Assembly: GCA_027625915.1 (NCBI GenBank)
Contig: JANTQA010000016.1
Coordinates: 2,919,001-2,983,000, forward strand
Reading direction: 5' to 3'
DNA from: Anaeramoeba flamelloides
Lineage: Eukaryota; Metamonada; Anaeramoebidae
Length of the DNA stretch: 64,000 nucleotides
Below, piece after piece: positions 34,801 to 47,200 of this stretch. Numbering within the stretch: the first letter of the stretch is position 1; each line of letters opens with the position of its first letter. The notes beneath the pieces were generated by a model. That model worked only from the letters and a program-made list of their open reading frames with translations. It searched no databases and was not told the origin of the DNA. The translations under genes and the position numbers were made by a program.

Positions 34801-37661
34801 AACCTTGATTACCTTTAATAAACTGCTTTGATCAATAAATTGCAGTTCCACATATTGGAAACTACTTAAAAATATTTCTGCGCAATTTTTCTTTTTCAAA
34901 TTCTTTGTCGACAAATTATTAATTTTCATTCCAAGATTCCACTGAAGACATAATTCTGATTTGGGTGACTTCAATAAGAATCGATCATTTCGAATTTTTA
35001 AAATGGCCTTAGTATACGTGCTTTTGTTAGTTTTGGCTCGGCATTTAAATTTTTGATCATCATTAAGTAATTTACCTAGATACTGAATCTTTTTTGTTTC
35101 GAATTCTGTTATAAACATTTGTCTTTCTTTTTTCGTGAAAAATCCAATCGCAAATCCTTGATATTCATCTATACAAAATCTAATACGGACCCTATTACAA
35201 ATATCATAAGTTAGGGTCGAAAATAGGCTATAATTCCTTTTAATTTTTTTGCTTGCCTCATTAGGGTTTTGTCGATCAATGGGATCTTCAATAATAAAAT
35301 GATCAGTGTTTAAAGTGATGGACGCATTACCCCTTCCTAAATCAAAAGAATCATAGACAGCGACTGTATACGTATGTTCAATTTCATCAGAACTATCTTC
35401 ACTAGATAAATTTTCCAAATTGGAAAGTTGATCATCAGAATTTCTTGAACCATCGGAAATTATTGATGATTCTGAAGACGAAAAAGAAAAACTTGTTGAA
35501 GCCTCATCATCTTCTTTGCTACCATTACCGTTGTCGTCCTTATTGGAACGAGAAATTTCATCATTAATATTATTTTGATTTTCACTTTCATCAGAATTTG
35601 AAATGTCGTTTTGATGGTTTTGCTTTTTTTTCTTTTTTAATAGTAGACGTTGCTTTCTTTTGTTTTCCTTTTTTAATTGCTTTTCTTTCTTTCTTTCTTT
35701 TTTTTTATCAATTTTTTTCAATTTTTGGGCCAATAATTTTCTTTTTTTATGCTTCTTTTTTGATAATAGTCTTCTCTTTTGTTGTTCTATTTCTTCCTTT
35801 TGTTCCTCTAAAGTTTGAATATAAGTAAACCTGCTCTGAATTAAATCAAAGGGATCTTTGGCTTCCTTTAAAACTTTCATTATTCGGTTATAATTTAAAT
35901 GGTGGATAGGCTGATTTTTTTCTTTGTTTGCTTTCACTTTCCCTATTGTCTGGAGTGTTGGGATTTTGGAATTATTGAAATCGCTTTCATGCTGAATTTC
36001 ATATCTTGGGTATAATATTATTTCAGACAGATCAAAATTCTTGTTCCCAAGCGCATTTGACTGGAAGGCTAAAAATGTGGAGCAGAATAATGTTCTTTGC
36101 AGGGGATCTTTTAAGAGAATGATAACAAAGCTTTTGGCCCCAAGTGACAAGATAACTGCAGAGTTGATGATTGGGTGGGCAACAAGCTGATGGTTCAAAT
36201 CATATTTGTGCTTTGAAAAAACCTTGTCTTCTAAACAGAATTCAAAACTATCCTGATTTAATAAGATAAAATGCCCTTTCCCATTGAAATTTAAAGTAAC
36301 AAAACCTCCTTCATTATCAAGTCGTTCGTTACTCAAGCTTCTTGCACTTAAATCGTTAGGGGACACATAGCCTTGGTCTTCCGGATCTTCTATTTGATCC
36401 CCGTTTTCATATTTTAAAATCCAGATATCAAACGCAGCATTTTCTTCAAATAAATAGTTGTTCACCCGATCTTTCAGCTTTTGAATTTCTTTTGGTTGCC
36501 AATTTAAGACTAAAGGATTCAAATAAAATGTATCGCTGTGGTGCCTCTGGAAGATATACGAGGATCCAGAAAAATCAAAGACAGCCCTGATGATGATCGT
36601 TTGCTGAGGGGGGAAAATGTTTGTTAATTCACGAAGAATGGGACCTAAAATTTCATCATTCGGTGTTTCAATCAATTCTTTTTGGCTTGGTAAATATTGT
36701 AATTCAACTCCTAACCGTTTACATCCATCAAGAAAATTGGAATAATTTTTGTTATGGTTTGTTCTTTGGTTTATTTTGTATTTTTTTTTTTTTTTTTTTT
36801 AACAAGAAGAAGGCAAATAGGGTGTTTTTTTTTTTAGCTTAGTTTTGAGTTTCAAAATAATTGATCATACTTTACTACAATGAAAAAAGGGTGTGTTCTG
36901 ATTTTTTGTTTGTTTTTGTTTTCAGTGTTTGTCTGAAGAGTAATTAATAAAATCAATTTTTCAAAGATCGTTTTGGTTGATAAACAATTTGTTTTGCACG
37001 TTAAAGCAAAAAAAAATTTTTTTATTTCTGAAAAGAAAATCAGAGGCTGAAATTAAGGTTCTAGAAGAGGTAAATTTTACTTAGTCAAAACAAGTGATAA
37101 GGATTTGGAAGTTAAAAAGAAAAAGAAAAAACAAACTCTGAAATTTTGGAAATTATTCCATTTTGAAGTTTATTAAGTGCATCACAAAGAATTTGTGAAA
37201 GATGAAGTGTGCTTTTTGGAATAACTGGCTCAAAAAAGATGGAATTTAACCAATGTTGAACTTGAGAAGACATTAAAAAAAATGAAATAAAATAATCTCC
37301 AAAAATAACTTTGTTAAGCAATAAATTGGTTTTGTTAATCTGAGAAACTATTGAAAATTTAAAAAAAATCTCCAAACATTTTAAATTCTTTTGAAATTCT
37401 TGAAAGTTCAAGTACATAATTTGATTTTTTTTTATTGGAGGATCAAAAAATATAATCATTTTATGAAAAATATCTTCGCTTACTTTTATCAATTCAAAAA
37501 GCTGTATAAAACAGACCAATACAATAATTTTGCATTTTTTGGGTTTTAGTGTTTCAGGTCCGACCAGTTAAATCTAAAAACTTGAAAATTTCAAAAACTA
37601 GGAAATACAATTTTACCCAACAATTGTGATATTTGGTAACAATTGAAAAATTTATTTTCAT
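31831..37661 (-). CDS. Giant CH-domain protein, Lys/Asn-rich
   Basis: Proposed exons (minus strand): 37661-37617 (tentative), 37501-37137, 36763-31831, giving about 1780 residues. The last exon has no ATG near its upstream end; reading upstream gives YSNFLDGCKRLGVELQYL, the C-terminal half of a calponin-homology domain. The N-terminal half (SSQVQHWLNSIFFEPVIP...LSQILCDALNKLQNGIISKI) is 370 bp upstream. A 373-bp intron (donor GTTTGT, acceptor ACCAAAG) joins them in frame as KISETNHNKNYSNFL. CH is at residues ~94-186. It is followed by several beta-rich blocks that may be PH-like folds (inference), a Lys-rich coiled coil (~455-535), an acidic Ser tract, and three tandem ~72-75-residue basic repeats (~1160-1385) before an acidic Asp/Ser C-terminus. 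CH domains bind actin or act as scaffolds. If exon 1 is wrong, ATG at 37273 (MSSQVQHW) is the alternative start, but 37274-37519 is open and looks coding. Confidence 0.8.
33021..33690 (-). repeat. Three tandem 216-225-bp coding repeats
   Basis: Inside the giant CH protein, near-identical units begin with RSVERDKYREK, pass through NTNGKRYNKNKS and DLIRIHNLN and end in SRNKKKKK. Unit starts on the plus strand are near 33021, 33240 and 33466. High nucleotide identity between units indicates recent tandem duplication. The repeated peptide is strongly basic and Arg/Asn/Lys-rich, likely disordered and perhaps RNA- or nucleic-acid-binding (inference). Confidence 0.85.
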
Positions 37662-38033
37662 TTTACGGATAAATTCAAATTTATGTTATTAAAATTATTA
37701 GTTCAATTCCCATTTTTGAAATCAATTAACTCAACATATAAAACAACTCAAGAGAAAGAACCTTTTGACAGTAAAGTCAATTTTACAAAGTTTCTTCACA
37801 TTTAACCTTCTATAATGAATTAATCAAAGCTTGTGTAAACATATTTGTAAAATGGAAAATGTATTAAAAATTTTAATCAAATAAATAAGAATTTATCAGT
37901 ATAGATAAATATATAAAGTATTGAGTAACAACCTTTATCCATTATAATTGGGATATTGGTTTGATATTTTAAAATTATTAATTATACCAGTTCCAATTAT
38001 GAAAAAATAAATTCTAAAAAAAAAAATAAACCT
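37662..38033. other. Upstream flank of the giant CH gene
   Basis: AT-rich; presumed promoter region. No motif recognised. Confidence 0.3.
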
Positions 38034-38750
38034 TTGAAAAATTTTCACTTTTTACTTAACTTGAATTATAATAAGTATACTATTGGTTTATAAAAGATCT
38101 TTGATCAAAAATTAATTTTAAAGCAATTTAACAATAAAAGCCCAAAAATAGAATTTTTGATTAAGATTTTTTTCAAATCTTATATTAAAAAATTTTAAAA
38201 TAGTTTTTATTCACGGCTAAGGACTTATTTTGTTTTCTTTCAAAAGAATTTTTAATATATAAATATCTTTCAAACGGGTAAACAATTATTTTTAATATTA
38301 AAAGTCTAATTTATTGAAATTCATAAAAAAATATTTTTTTTTGTTTTTTCCGTTAGGTTTTTTTTAATTTTTATTATAAAATGAAAATTTAATAAATTTT
38401 CGGTTTATTTCAAAAAGTAAAAAAAACCTAGGACACTTTTCATTAGGTTTTTTGTTAATTTTTTTAATAAATAGTATATTTAAGAATTTTTCAGTTTATT
38501 TCAAAAATTAAAAAAAAAAAAATAGAAACCTTTTGTTAGGTTTTTTTTACATTTTAATAAGTCAAAAGAATAAAGTAAAAAAATCATAAATTTTATAAGA
38601 TTCTTTTGAAACATCAAAAAGTTAGGAAAGGGGATATTTATCATTATAATGTTTTTTTTTCTATATAAGTTTCAATAAGAAGAGTACAACATTTTTAAAA
38701 CTATTAGTTATTATATATTCAAAAGGAATATCTCAAAAACAAATTAAAGA
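38034..38750. repeat. Dispersed repeat with palindromic core, copy B
   Basis: Direct-orientation partner of 28899-29870 with a shorter core. The core holds GTTAGGTTTTTTT units and the degenerate palindrome AAAAGAATAAAGTAAAAAAA followed by its inverse. Confidence 0.55.
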
Positions 38751-41700
38751 AAATATTATTTTAGTTAGTTTATAAACTATTTACTGTAAAATGATTTTTT
38801 TCCTTGAGAGAAATATATAAAAAAAATGTACTATTAATAAAAGAAATATCATAGCACCAAGAAACTTAAGTTGTGAAAAGATAAAGATATTAAAAATAAA
38901 TTTCATATCTAGGATGAAATATTGAGTTTCAGTGTTAGTTGAATCTAGTTCAAAATTTTACAATTATATTTTTTTCATACTTTTGAGATATCTTATTTTT
39001 TTTCTTTTTTTCTTTTAATATACAAAAAAAAAATATCAAAAAAAAAGATTTAAGATTGTTTTCTCAGTTTTTTTCTGGAACTTTTTTATATTCTAACTTT
39101 TTTGTATATTGGGAAAACAAAAAATACATAAAACAATTTTTATTTCAAAAATTTGAAAAATATTATGATCACAAAAATTATCACGTTCAAACATCTTTTC
39201 CCAATTGAAAACCCCGATAATATTATATAAAAAAGCCCTTAAAATCTTTAGTTAATCCATTTAAATTTACATACTAAGAATTTCTTTTAAAAAAATTGTA
39301 AAAGTTCACAATCCCGCCAATTTGGTCAATTTAAACTTTGTTTCCTACTTAATTTTACTTAGAATATTATATAACTACCAGTTCAAATCTTAAATATAAA
39401 CCAATCTTTGTGATGATACAAAATATTGTTTAATCCCACCTTTTAAAGTCTAAAAATATTCTAAATTGGTATTTGAACTCGAAAATTTCTGAAAGCAATT
39501 TTTTTCATTTTTCACATCATATATATTTTTTTACATATTTTTTTTTTGTAAAAAATTTTTCCCCAAAACTACTATATGCATAAAAAATATATATATTTCG
39601 TTTTTTTCTAATAGGATTCAAATACAGTTTAGAAAATTTGTTCGAATGATTTTTTTTTTCTATCTTTTTGTATAGGTGTACGAAATAAATATGTTTATTT
39701 TTTTTATTTTTTTATTTTTTTATTTTATTATTATTTTTTTTTTTTTTTAGGGGGGGGTTGAAGATCTTATAAACTTTGATTTTTGTAATTCGAATTTTAC
39801 ATTTTCAAAAGTATTTTTACTTATCGAAAGGAAATTTTTTTACATAAAATAATTTTATGATTTACAAAAATGATATTGTATCAAATTTTTTTATTATTTA
39901 TTTATGTTTTGAAGTTTATTCATTTTTTTTTTCAAAGTTCATTTCCCGAAATATAATTTCTCCAAGTATGTTAAATTTAAATTTCAGATGTTTTTAATAA
40001 AACACAAAATATATAATTATTACAATAGATCATTATATCCAAATATAAAAAAGTCACATACATAGACTCTTTTTGACTCAAAGGGGACCAGTTTTATTGG
40101 AGAAATAGAACATATTCTCTGATTTTAATTCATGATTCTTCTCAAAATAAATTTTCAATTTTTAAATGTGATCATTTTTTCACATTTTGTAAAATTTGTT
40201 TTTTGCTTTTTTTTTCTGTTTCTTTTTTTTTTTTTTTAGTAGTAAATTTGGAAGAATATTTCCATTGAAACTCAAAATAAACATTAGGACAATTGATTCT
40301 TTGTAAGTTCATTTAAAATTTCATATATTTACATTAAAAAATCTTATTGCTAACAATTTTAATTTTCTAATAAGAATTGAAGAAGTTGAATCGAGACATT
40401 TCAATGAAAGTGAACACAAATTTTTTTTTAAAAAAAATTTTTTTTTGATATTTATGGTTTGTTCAGGTATTTTTTTTTACGAATTTCAACTCTAATCTGA
40501 ATTTTATTATTGTACTTATTTCTGAACAATCATGGTTTCACTAATTCTTCATATAAAATTGATTTTTTCAATTTTGACTGGTCTCTTTGAGTGAAACGGA
40601 GTTTAGTTACTGGCTAGAATAGACTAGAGTGTCGCCAAAAAACTCAATTTGTCACATATAACTATTATTTTTTACGAATAATTTTTTTTTGTGAAAAAGT
40701 CAAAGTTTTCAGAGAAAAGTACAGTTTTTATGCAAATAAAATATTTTTAATAATAGTTCTTATTGAAAAAACACAAAATAAATTTGATTTTTATTTCTAA
40801 TTTCAGTCTTCAACTCCCAAAAAATTCTTGTGAAATAAACGAAAAAAAAGATATAAAACGATACAATATACATTTATTTAGACAGTTTGATAAAAATTAA
40901 AGAAATGTGAAAAGAAAATTAATTTTTTTACTAAAATTTTAAAAATTCCAAATTTAGAAAAATAAATAATCAATTGACAACGATTGAGAAAAAAAGGTCA
41001 GAATTCCCAATATAAGAGTTTTTTTAAAAAATGGATTTTAGGTATAAAGGATAATTACCAAGAACAGAAATTAACATTAGAACTAATAAATTAATTAAAA
41101 AACAAACCATTAAACCACATCTTGGAATTTCAATAATTATAAATTTAGGAAAACAAAAAGAACAAAAAGAAGATAATTTTTTTTACAAATAATTGTTTAG
41201 GAATTGTGGCTATATGATTCTACTATTGGAAAAATATTTTCAAATAAAAATTTTCCTTTAGTGTTCAAAAACTATAGAAAATTGTTTTGTTATAAATAAC
41301 CAAATATAGAACTTCCACTTGGTGAATAGTATACAAAATATTTTAGTTTTAATATTGGTATATATTGGATACAACGAATAATCAATAAATTCGAATTTAT
41401 CATTATATAATTATTTGAGTTGATGATAAGAATAAATTAATTTTCCAATCAAATCAGAATAAAATTCAATAATTGTTTGATCGTATTTTTTTTATTTATT
41501 TTTTGTTGCTATATGATTATTATAAATCATGTTATAATCAATATTTTGTATTTCAACAAAAATTTATTAATGCATAAATCTTCAACTTGAATCAAGACAT
41601 CATTAAGATAATGGTTTGGTAATTCTGAAAAATTCATAACATTTGTATATAAACAGATTTTATTTAAAAAATGATCATTTTTTTCTTAGATAATTATTAC

Positions 41701-42282
41701 TCTGTATTACTTTTACTATAGAATTGACTTTATCATGATACAATATTTTTTTTCCCCAAAAAGTCAATTATTAGTAAAATAATTGATATTTAAACAAAAT
41801 AATTATATTGTCATGTGCTATTCATTTTTTAGATGAAATAGTCTTATACCTCATAAAAAAATCAAAAACACTTTAACAAAAAATAAACTTCAATTATTAA
41901 TTTTGTCATACTTTTTTAATTGATTAAAACTCAAGAGATCCAAAAAATAGGGCTTTGACATATACTGTAGTATTTTTTGTTGATATTCCTTCCAAAAGAA
42001 AAATCTTTTGAAGAATTCCAAAGACAATATCTTAATAATTGAACACTCCTCTTATCCCAAATATATCCCATAAATTTCAAATACTCAAAGTCTTTTCTGT
42101 TTTCTTAAATTCTTCTCAATGTAATTTCAAATATAAAGAAATCAGAAGTTGTAAATTAATTCAATCTAAATTGATTAAAACCCAACCTTAAATTTTATGA
42201 AATTTTCAAAATTTTTCAAATACTCTTTCATTTTTTTAAGTTATTTCTTTTTCACAAAAAAAAAAAAAAACTCTTTTCAATA
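38751..42282. other. Intergenic desert
   Basis: AT-rich with long T runs and a G run at 39750-39757. I see no gene or clear repeat in it. Confidence 0.35.
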
Positions 42283-43539
42283 ATGTCTGGTGATTCTTTT
42301 GGGAGCTTTTCTGATTCTGACAATGAAAACAGAGTCCGAAATTTGGAAGCAGAATATGAGAACAGGTTTGGGATACGAAGAGATTTATTGCTCAGCAACT
42401 CTTCTGACGATTCTGACTCTGAGGTTTTAATTGATGGCAGTGGCTATCGAGATCAAATAGACACGATTCAGAACAGATTAAGGGGTTACCCCACAAGGAA
42501 TCGAAATGAAAACGAAACGCCGCTTTTTACGGAAAGAAGAAGAAACAGACTCCGAAGCAGAATTCAAAACAGAGCAAGAAACCGAAATCAAACCGAGAAC
42601 GAAACCGAAACCACAAACGAAAACGAGAATGAGAATGAAAACGAAGAGAAACAAGACATATTACCAGAAGTTGAAATGCTTTTTCAGACTTTACAAGGAG
42701 AGACTATTAGCCAAGACGAAGACAATGAAGAGAACAAAGAAAAACTGGAAAATGACGAGCAAGATCTCATTGATGAAATTTTGCAAGACCTCAATGCTTA
42801 TTATTCCGAGTTTAAAAGCGAAAAAGAAAATGAGGAAAAAGAAAAAGAAAAGGAAAAGGAAAATGACAAAGATAATGAAAATGAACTTCAAAAAGAAAAA
42901 AATCAAAAGAACAGCAGCACTACTTTAAACAATGAAGAAGTTCATAACACCCTTCAGGAATGGATGATCTCGTATCTCGTAGGAAGGTGTCATAAAAAAA
43001 CCTTTTCTTTACTCTTAAAAGAATTGACTTCCACAGGCGAATTACGTGTTCAAAAGTTCAATAATTTGGAGTTGTCAAGAGACTTTGAAAACCGTAAAAA
43101 GGTTGTTCAGCTGATCCAAGATGGAGAAATCGAAAAGGCTATCCATTTTTTACATGAAAACTTTGGTAGCATCTTTTCTGAAAAGGAAAAGGGTTCTGAT
43201 CAAGTTTTATTTAAAGTGTATTGCCAGCAATTCGTTGAGTTAATCAAAAAGGGAAAAACAACCGAGGCTCTACTTTTCTCGAAAGAAAAATTAAAACCCT
43301 TTGTTAATTCAAATAAACAATTCTTAACAACATTACAAGAACACCTATCCCTACTCGCTTACCAAGAACTTACAAAATTCCCTTCAGATTACCTATTAAA
43401 AGAAGATATGAGATGGAAGCTTGCACAAGAAGTGAATGGTAGAATATTAGAAGCTGTTGGTGTTTCAAAATGTGATTTTTTAAAACAAATTATAAGACAA
43501 TCGAAAAATGTAACAAATTCATTAAAAGAGGTTAATTAA
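42283..43539 (+). CDS. LisH-CTLH-CRA protein (Gid8/RanBPM type)
   Basis: Single exon of 418 residues starting at ATG. The first ~215 residues are acidic and low-complexity (Ser/Asp patch at the start, then Arg/Asn/Glu repeats and a KEKEKEKE tract). A LisH-like helix (LQEWMISYLVGRCHKKTFSL, ~224-243) is followed by CTLH (~260-320: RKKVVQLIQDGEIEKAIHFL then VLFKVYCQQFVELIKKGKTT) and CRA (~325-405: HLSLLAYQEL ... RWKLAQEVNGRILEAVGV). This order is the core of Gid8/TWA1, RanBPM and MAEA, subunits of the CTLH/GID ubiquitin ligase. No SPRY or RING domain is present, which leans towards a Gid8-like or accessory scaffold role. The long disordered N-terminus is unlike typical ~230-residue Gid8. An AT microsatellite lies 14 bp after the stop. 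Confidence 0.9.
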   Translation: MSGDSFGSFSDSDNENRVRNLEAEYENRFGIRRDLLLSNSSDDSDSEVLIDGSGYRDQIDTIQNRLRGYPTRNRNENETPLFTERRRNRLRSRIQNRARNRNQTENETETTNENENENENEEKQDILPEVEMLFQTLQGETISQDEDNEENKEKLENDEQDLIDEILQDLNAYYSEFKSEKENEEKEKEKEKENDKDNENELQKEKNQKNSSTTLNNEEVHNTLQEWMISYLVGRCHKKTFSLLLKELTSTGELRVQKFNNLELSRDFENRKKVVQLIQDGEIEKAIHFLHENFGSIFSEKEKGSDQVLFKVYCQQFVELIKKGKTTEALLFSKEKLKPFVNSNKQFLTTLQEHLSLLAYQELTKFPSDYLLKEDMRWKLAQEVNGRILEAVGVSKCDFLKQIIRQSKNVTNSLKEVN

Positions 43540-43552
43540 AAGAGTTTATAAG

Positions 43553-43576
43553 ATATATATATATATATATATATAT
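43553..43576. repeat. AT microsatellite
   Basis: A (AT)12 run immediately downstream of the LisH-CTLH stop codon. Confidence 0.9.
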
Positions 43577-46119
43577 TAATATATTGTTATCTATTTCTTT
43601 TCTAATTTTTTAATTTTCTTTTCTATTTTTTTTTTTTTTTCAATTATTTTCATAATTTTTATTTTTCAATTTTTATTTATTTTGCATCTTCCATTCTCCC
43701 TATTATTTTTGAGAAACCTCAGTAAAAATTATTAATTTTTATTTTTATTTTATTCAATCAATATAATTATTATATATAAACTTAATTCCATATTTTTTTA
43801 GACCACTTTATTACAAAAGCTTTCGATTAATAATCTTTTCAAAAAAATTGTTTTTTTTTCTCAGTCAAGGGGGGTTATTTTATTCTTTTTGAATAATTTA
43901 TAAAGATAATTTTATACTTTTTAAATATAGCGTCGATTACTTTATCTATTAAAGAAGTTTTCATTGATTTGTTTCCAAAGTATTAAATGAAATTATTTAA
44001 GGAATCTGTATTCACGGAAAACAGGACAAAATTTTAAAAAGAGTTCTTGGTGATATTCTCTACTTGGAATTTTTAGATTGGAAGTTTCAAAAAATTCTGA
44101 TCAACAAAGAAACTCAAAAGAACTATACTTTTTTTTGTGAGATCAATTTTTTTTTCTATTTTTTATGAAAAAGTAAAATATTTGAATTTATTTTATTTCT
44201 TACATTATAAAAAGTTTTTTCCCATTTTCATCATTATTACATCATAGAATAGTTTTTTTTGTTATAAATATTAATATAAAGTAACTGTTTCTTTTTTGAG
44301 ATAATTGTTTTGGTTAACCAAAAAATTGATTTTTTAAACATAAACAAAAATATTGGTATTGATTTAAGAATAGTAGTTATAATGAGTAAAATTTTAAAGT
44401 TATTTAAATATTTTTACCAAGAAATAGTATTTTGTTCAAAGACGAAATTCTATTTTTAAATATAAAATTTTCTTGAAGATATTTCGAAATTTATGCTATT
44501 TTATCCTTAAAATTCAAAATTAATTGTTTTTTATTCCTATGATTTAAAATTGAAAGAATGATTCTTATGAATAAGAACAAATGATTTGTTAATTTTTTTA
44601 GGTAATTTTGTACTAATTTTTTGAACACCCAAATTAACTTTTTTCAGACTTGTAAAAAAATACATAGATTAATATATCTGAATTTCATTGATAAAATTTT
44701 GTTCAAATTTTATCAAATTTTCATTAATTAAATCATCGATACCTAAATTTGTTTTATTTAACGATATTTTAATTAAAATATTGATAATTATTAATAATAA
44801 TAATAATAAAAAAGATTTTAATACTAAAAACTTTACAACATCAAACCAAATATTGTTTACCATTTTCAAGAATTAACTGAACCATTTGTGGAAAAAAGTG
44901 AAACCGGAAATTAAGATCAATGAATTAAAGGAAAAAAAGTTTAAGAAAAAAATAAAAATTCAATATAATAGTATTTTTAGTTAATACTATCTTAAAAACC
45001 TTTTTTTTTTCGTTTGACCAATTGGTTTTAACTTTTAAAAAAATTGATTATTTTTGAGACCCCTTAAATAAAACTATCAAATTTCGATTATCGATATGAT
45101 TTTAATTCTATTTGTTAATTTAATTGAAAATCATATAATATATTATGATTTGAACTTTATTTTATATTTTCTTAACATATTTTTCTCTTTTTCAAGTAAT
45201 TTTCCGAATTAAAAACAATTTTTTTGGAAAATTTATCCATGTTTAACTTTTTTCAACCCAAAAAATGTTTCATTAAATAAATTGATGTTTTTTTCTTTTA
45301 TATTTGAATTACTTGATTTTTTTATTTCAAAAAAATTAACTCAAATTAATAAAATATTTAAATGACGTTAATTCCCGAATCAGACAAAAACAAATTACAG
45401 AAAAAATATTAAAATCTTAACAAGATTTCATATGATTTTGAAAATAATACTCTATAAAAGGAATTTTCTGTTGATAGATTGTTTATTATAACTTAATTTG
45501 GCTTTTAAGTAAAATTATTCTTATTAAAACATTTAGTTTAATAGAAAAAAAAATAATTTTTAATCTTACTTCAATATTAAAAAAAATTGTACCAAACATA
45601 AAAATATAACAATTTAATATATTTCTTATTTTTTAATTTATCCAAATAAACATAAAAGTCATAAAAATATAAATATTTAATAAAAATAATAAATCAATCT
45701 GTTTAGATTTGGTTTATTATTTAAATAATATAAATTGTAAATTCAAAAAATAAATGAATTTGTGATAAAATTATTTCAAAATATATTATGGGGGGGGTAT
45801 TTTACTATATCTTCTTCAAATCATGAAAAAAAATTAAAAATCATGTTGATTATTATAAAATGAAATTACAAAAATCAAGATAATATTTAAAAACGTAATA
45901 TTGAATAAAAATTAAGATTTTTTATAAAAATTCAATTATTGTTAAAAAATTATGATAAATGTTAAAAAAATGTGATCCAAAATTTAATTTGGTATATCAT
46001 CTGATCGTCTTAGGGAAAATTAAACTGTAGTTTTGAAAAGTAATATTTTTTTTTCAATCAAAAAAAAAGATCCTTGAAAGATATATATTTTTTTAAAAAA
46101 TAGCAAAAAGTTTACTTAA
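43577..46119. other. Intergenic desert
   Basis: AT-rich. It holds CAGTCAAGGGGGG at 43862-43874 and a G run at 45790-45797. No gene supported. Confidence 0.35.
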
Positions 46120-46121
46120 TA

Positions 46122-46316
46122 CACTCAGTTTCACTTTTAAGGCACAAACTTTAAACAAAATATAAGTAACAAAAAAACCTCAAATTAAGGCACAAAATTT
46201 GTAATTTTAATTTTTACAATTTATTTTACCAGAATTTAAATTTTGTGACTTAATTTGAGATTTTTATTGTACCTTAAATTTCATTGAAGTTTGTGCCTTA
46301 AAAGTGAAACTGACTG
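46122..46316. mobile_element. Palindromic CAGTCAG MITE, cluster copy 1
   Basis: A 195-bp fold-back element with TA on both sides. Its left tip is slightly altered (CACTCAG) and its right tip is GAAACTGACTG. Arms carry AAGGCACAAACTTT and its inverse. Slightly more diverged than copies 2 and 3. Confidence 0.85.
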
Positions 46317-46655
46317 TAAATTCAAAGGGCAGATCAATATCATCATTTTTTTCCTTTTAATTCAGTTGGCAGACTTATAGAACAATACTTGGGATCGTAA
46401 ATAGCATTAACACAATAAAAATATTTCATTTCCAAGTATAACTATGATATTATAAATTACTTCAAATAAAAATGAATTTAAACAATAAAAAAAATTCTAC
46501 ATTTTTGAAATAATACATCTTTTGTTTAGAATATTTTATTTTTTATATATAAGGTTCAAGGGAGTGAATAACTTCTCAAAGGCTTTTTCTATAACGTATC
46601 AACATTCTCCCTAATTATTAAAAGTATTTAGAGAACATATTTTCTTGTTTTATTA

Positions 46656-46852
46656 CAGTCAGTTTCACTTTTAAGGCACAAACTTTCAACGAAATTTAAG
46701 GCACAAAAAAAATCTCAAATTAAGGCACAAAATTTGGAATTTTAATTTTTACAATTTATTTTACTAGAAGCTGAATTTTGTGCTTTAATTTGAGATTTTT
46801 TTTGTGCCTTAAATTTCGTTGAAAGTTTGTGCCTTAAAAGTGAAACTGACTG
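46656..46852. mobile_element. Palindromic CAGTCAG MITE, cluster copy 2
   Basis: A 197-bp element with termini CAGTCAGTTTCACTTTTAAG and CTTAAAAGTGAAACTGACTG, a perfect inverted pair, flanked by TA. The arms pair almost throughout around a short asymmetric AT loop. There is no coding capacity. TA duplication and CAGT ends point to a Tc1/mariner-type mobiliser. Confidence 0.92.
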
Positions 46853-47003
46853 TATTATTCTTCTTCTTATATCTTTTTATTGACCAGAAAACCTAACAAG
46901 AGTTTAAATTGGATATTTTTAAACTCTGTTACCAATAATAATGAAAATTCCACTTTCTTCTTATCGAATATATAACTTATAAAGTAATAACCCGATTAAC
47001 ATA

Positions 47004-47200
47004 CAGTCAGTTTCACTTTTAAGGCACAAACTTTCAACGAAATTTAAGGCACAAAAAAAATCTCAAATTAAAGCACAAAATTCAGCTTCTAGTAAAATAA
47101 ATTGTAAAAATTAAAATTCCAAATTTTGTGCCTTAATTTGAGATTTTTTTTGTGCCTTAAATTTCGTTGAAAGTTTGTGCCTTAAAAGTGAAACTGACTG
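47004..47200. mobile_element. Palindromic CAGTCAG MITE, cluster copy 3
   Basis: A 197-bp element essentially the reverse complement of copy 2: the asymmetric loop is inverted (CAGCTTCTAGTAAAATAAAT here against the inverse there). TA on both sides. The near-identity indicates recent activity. Confidence 0.92.
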
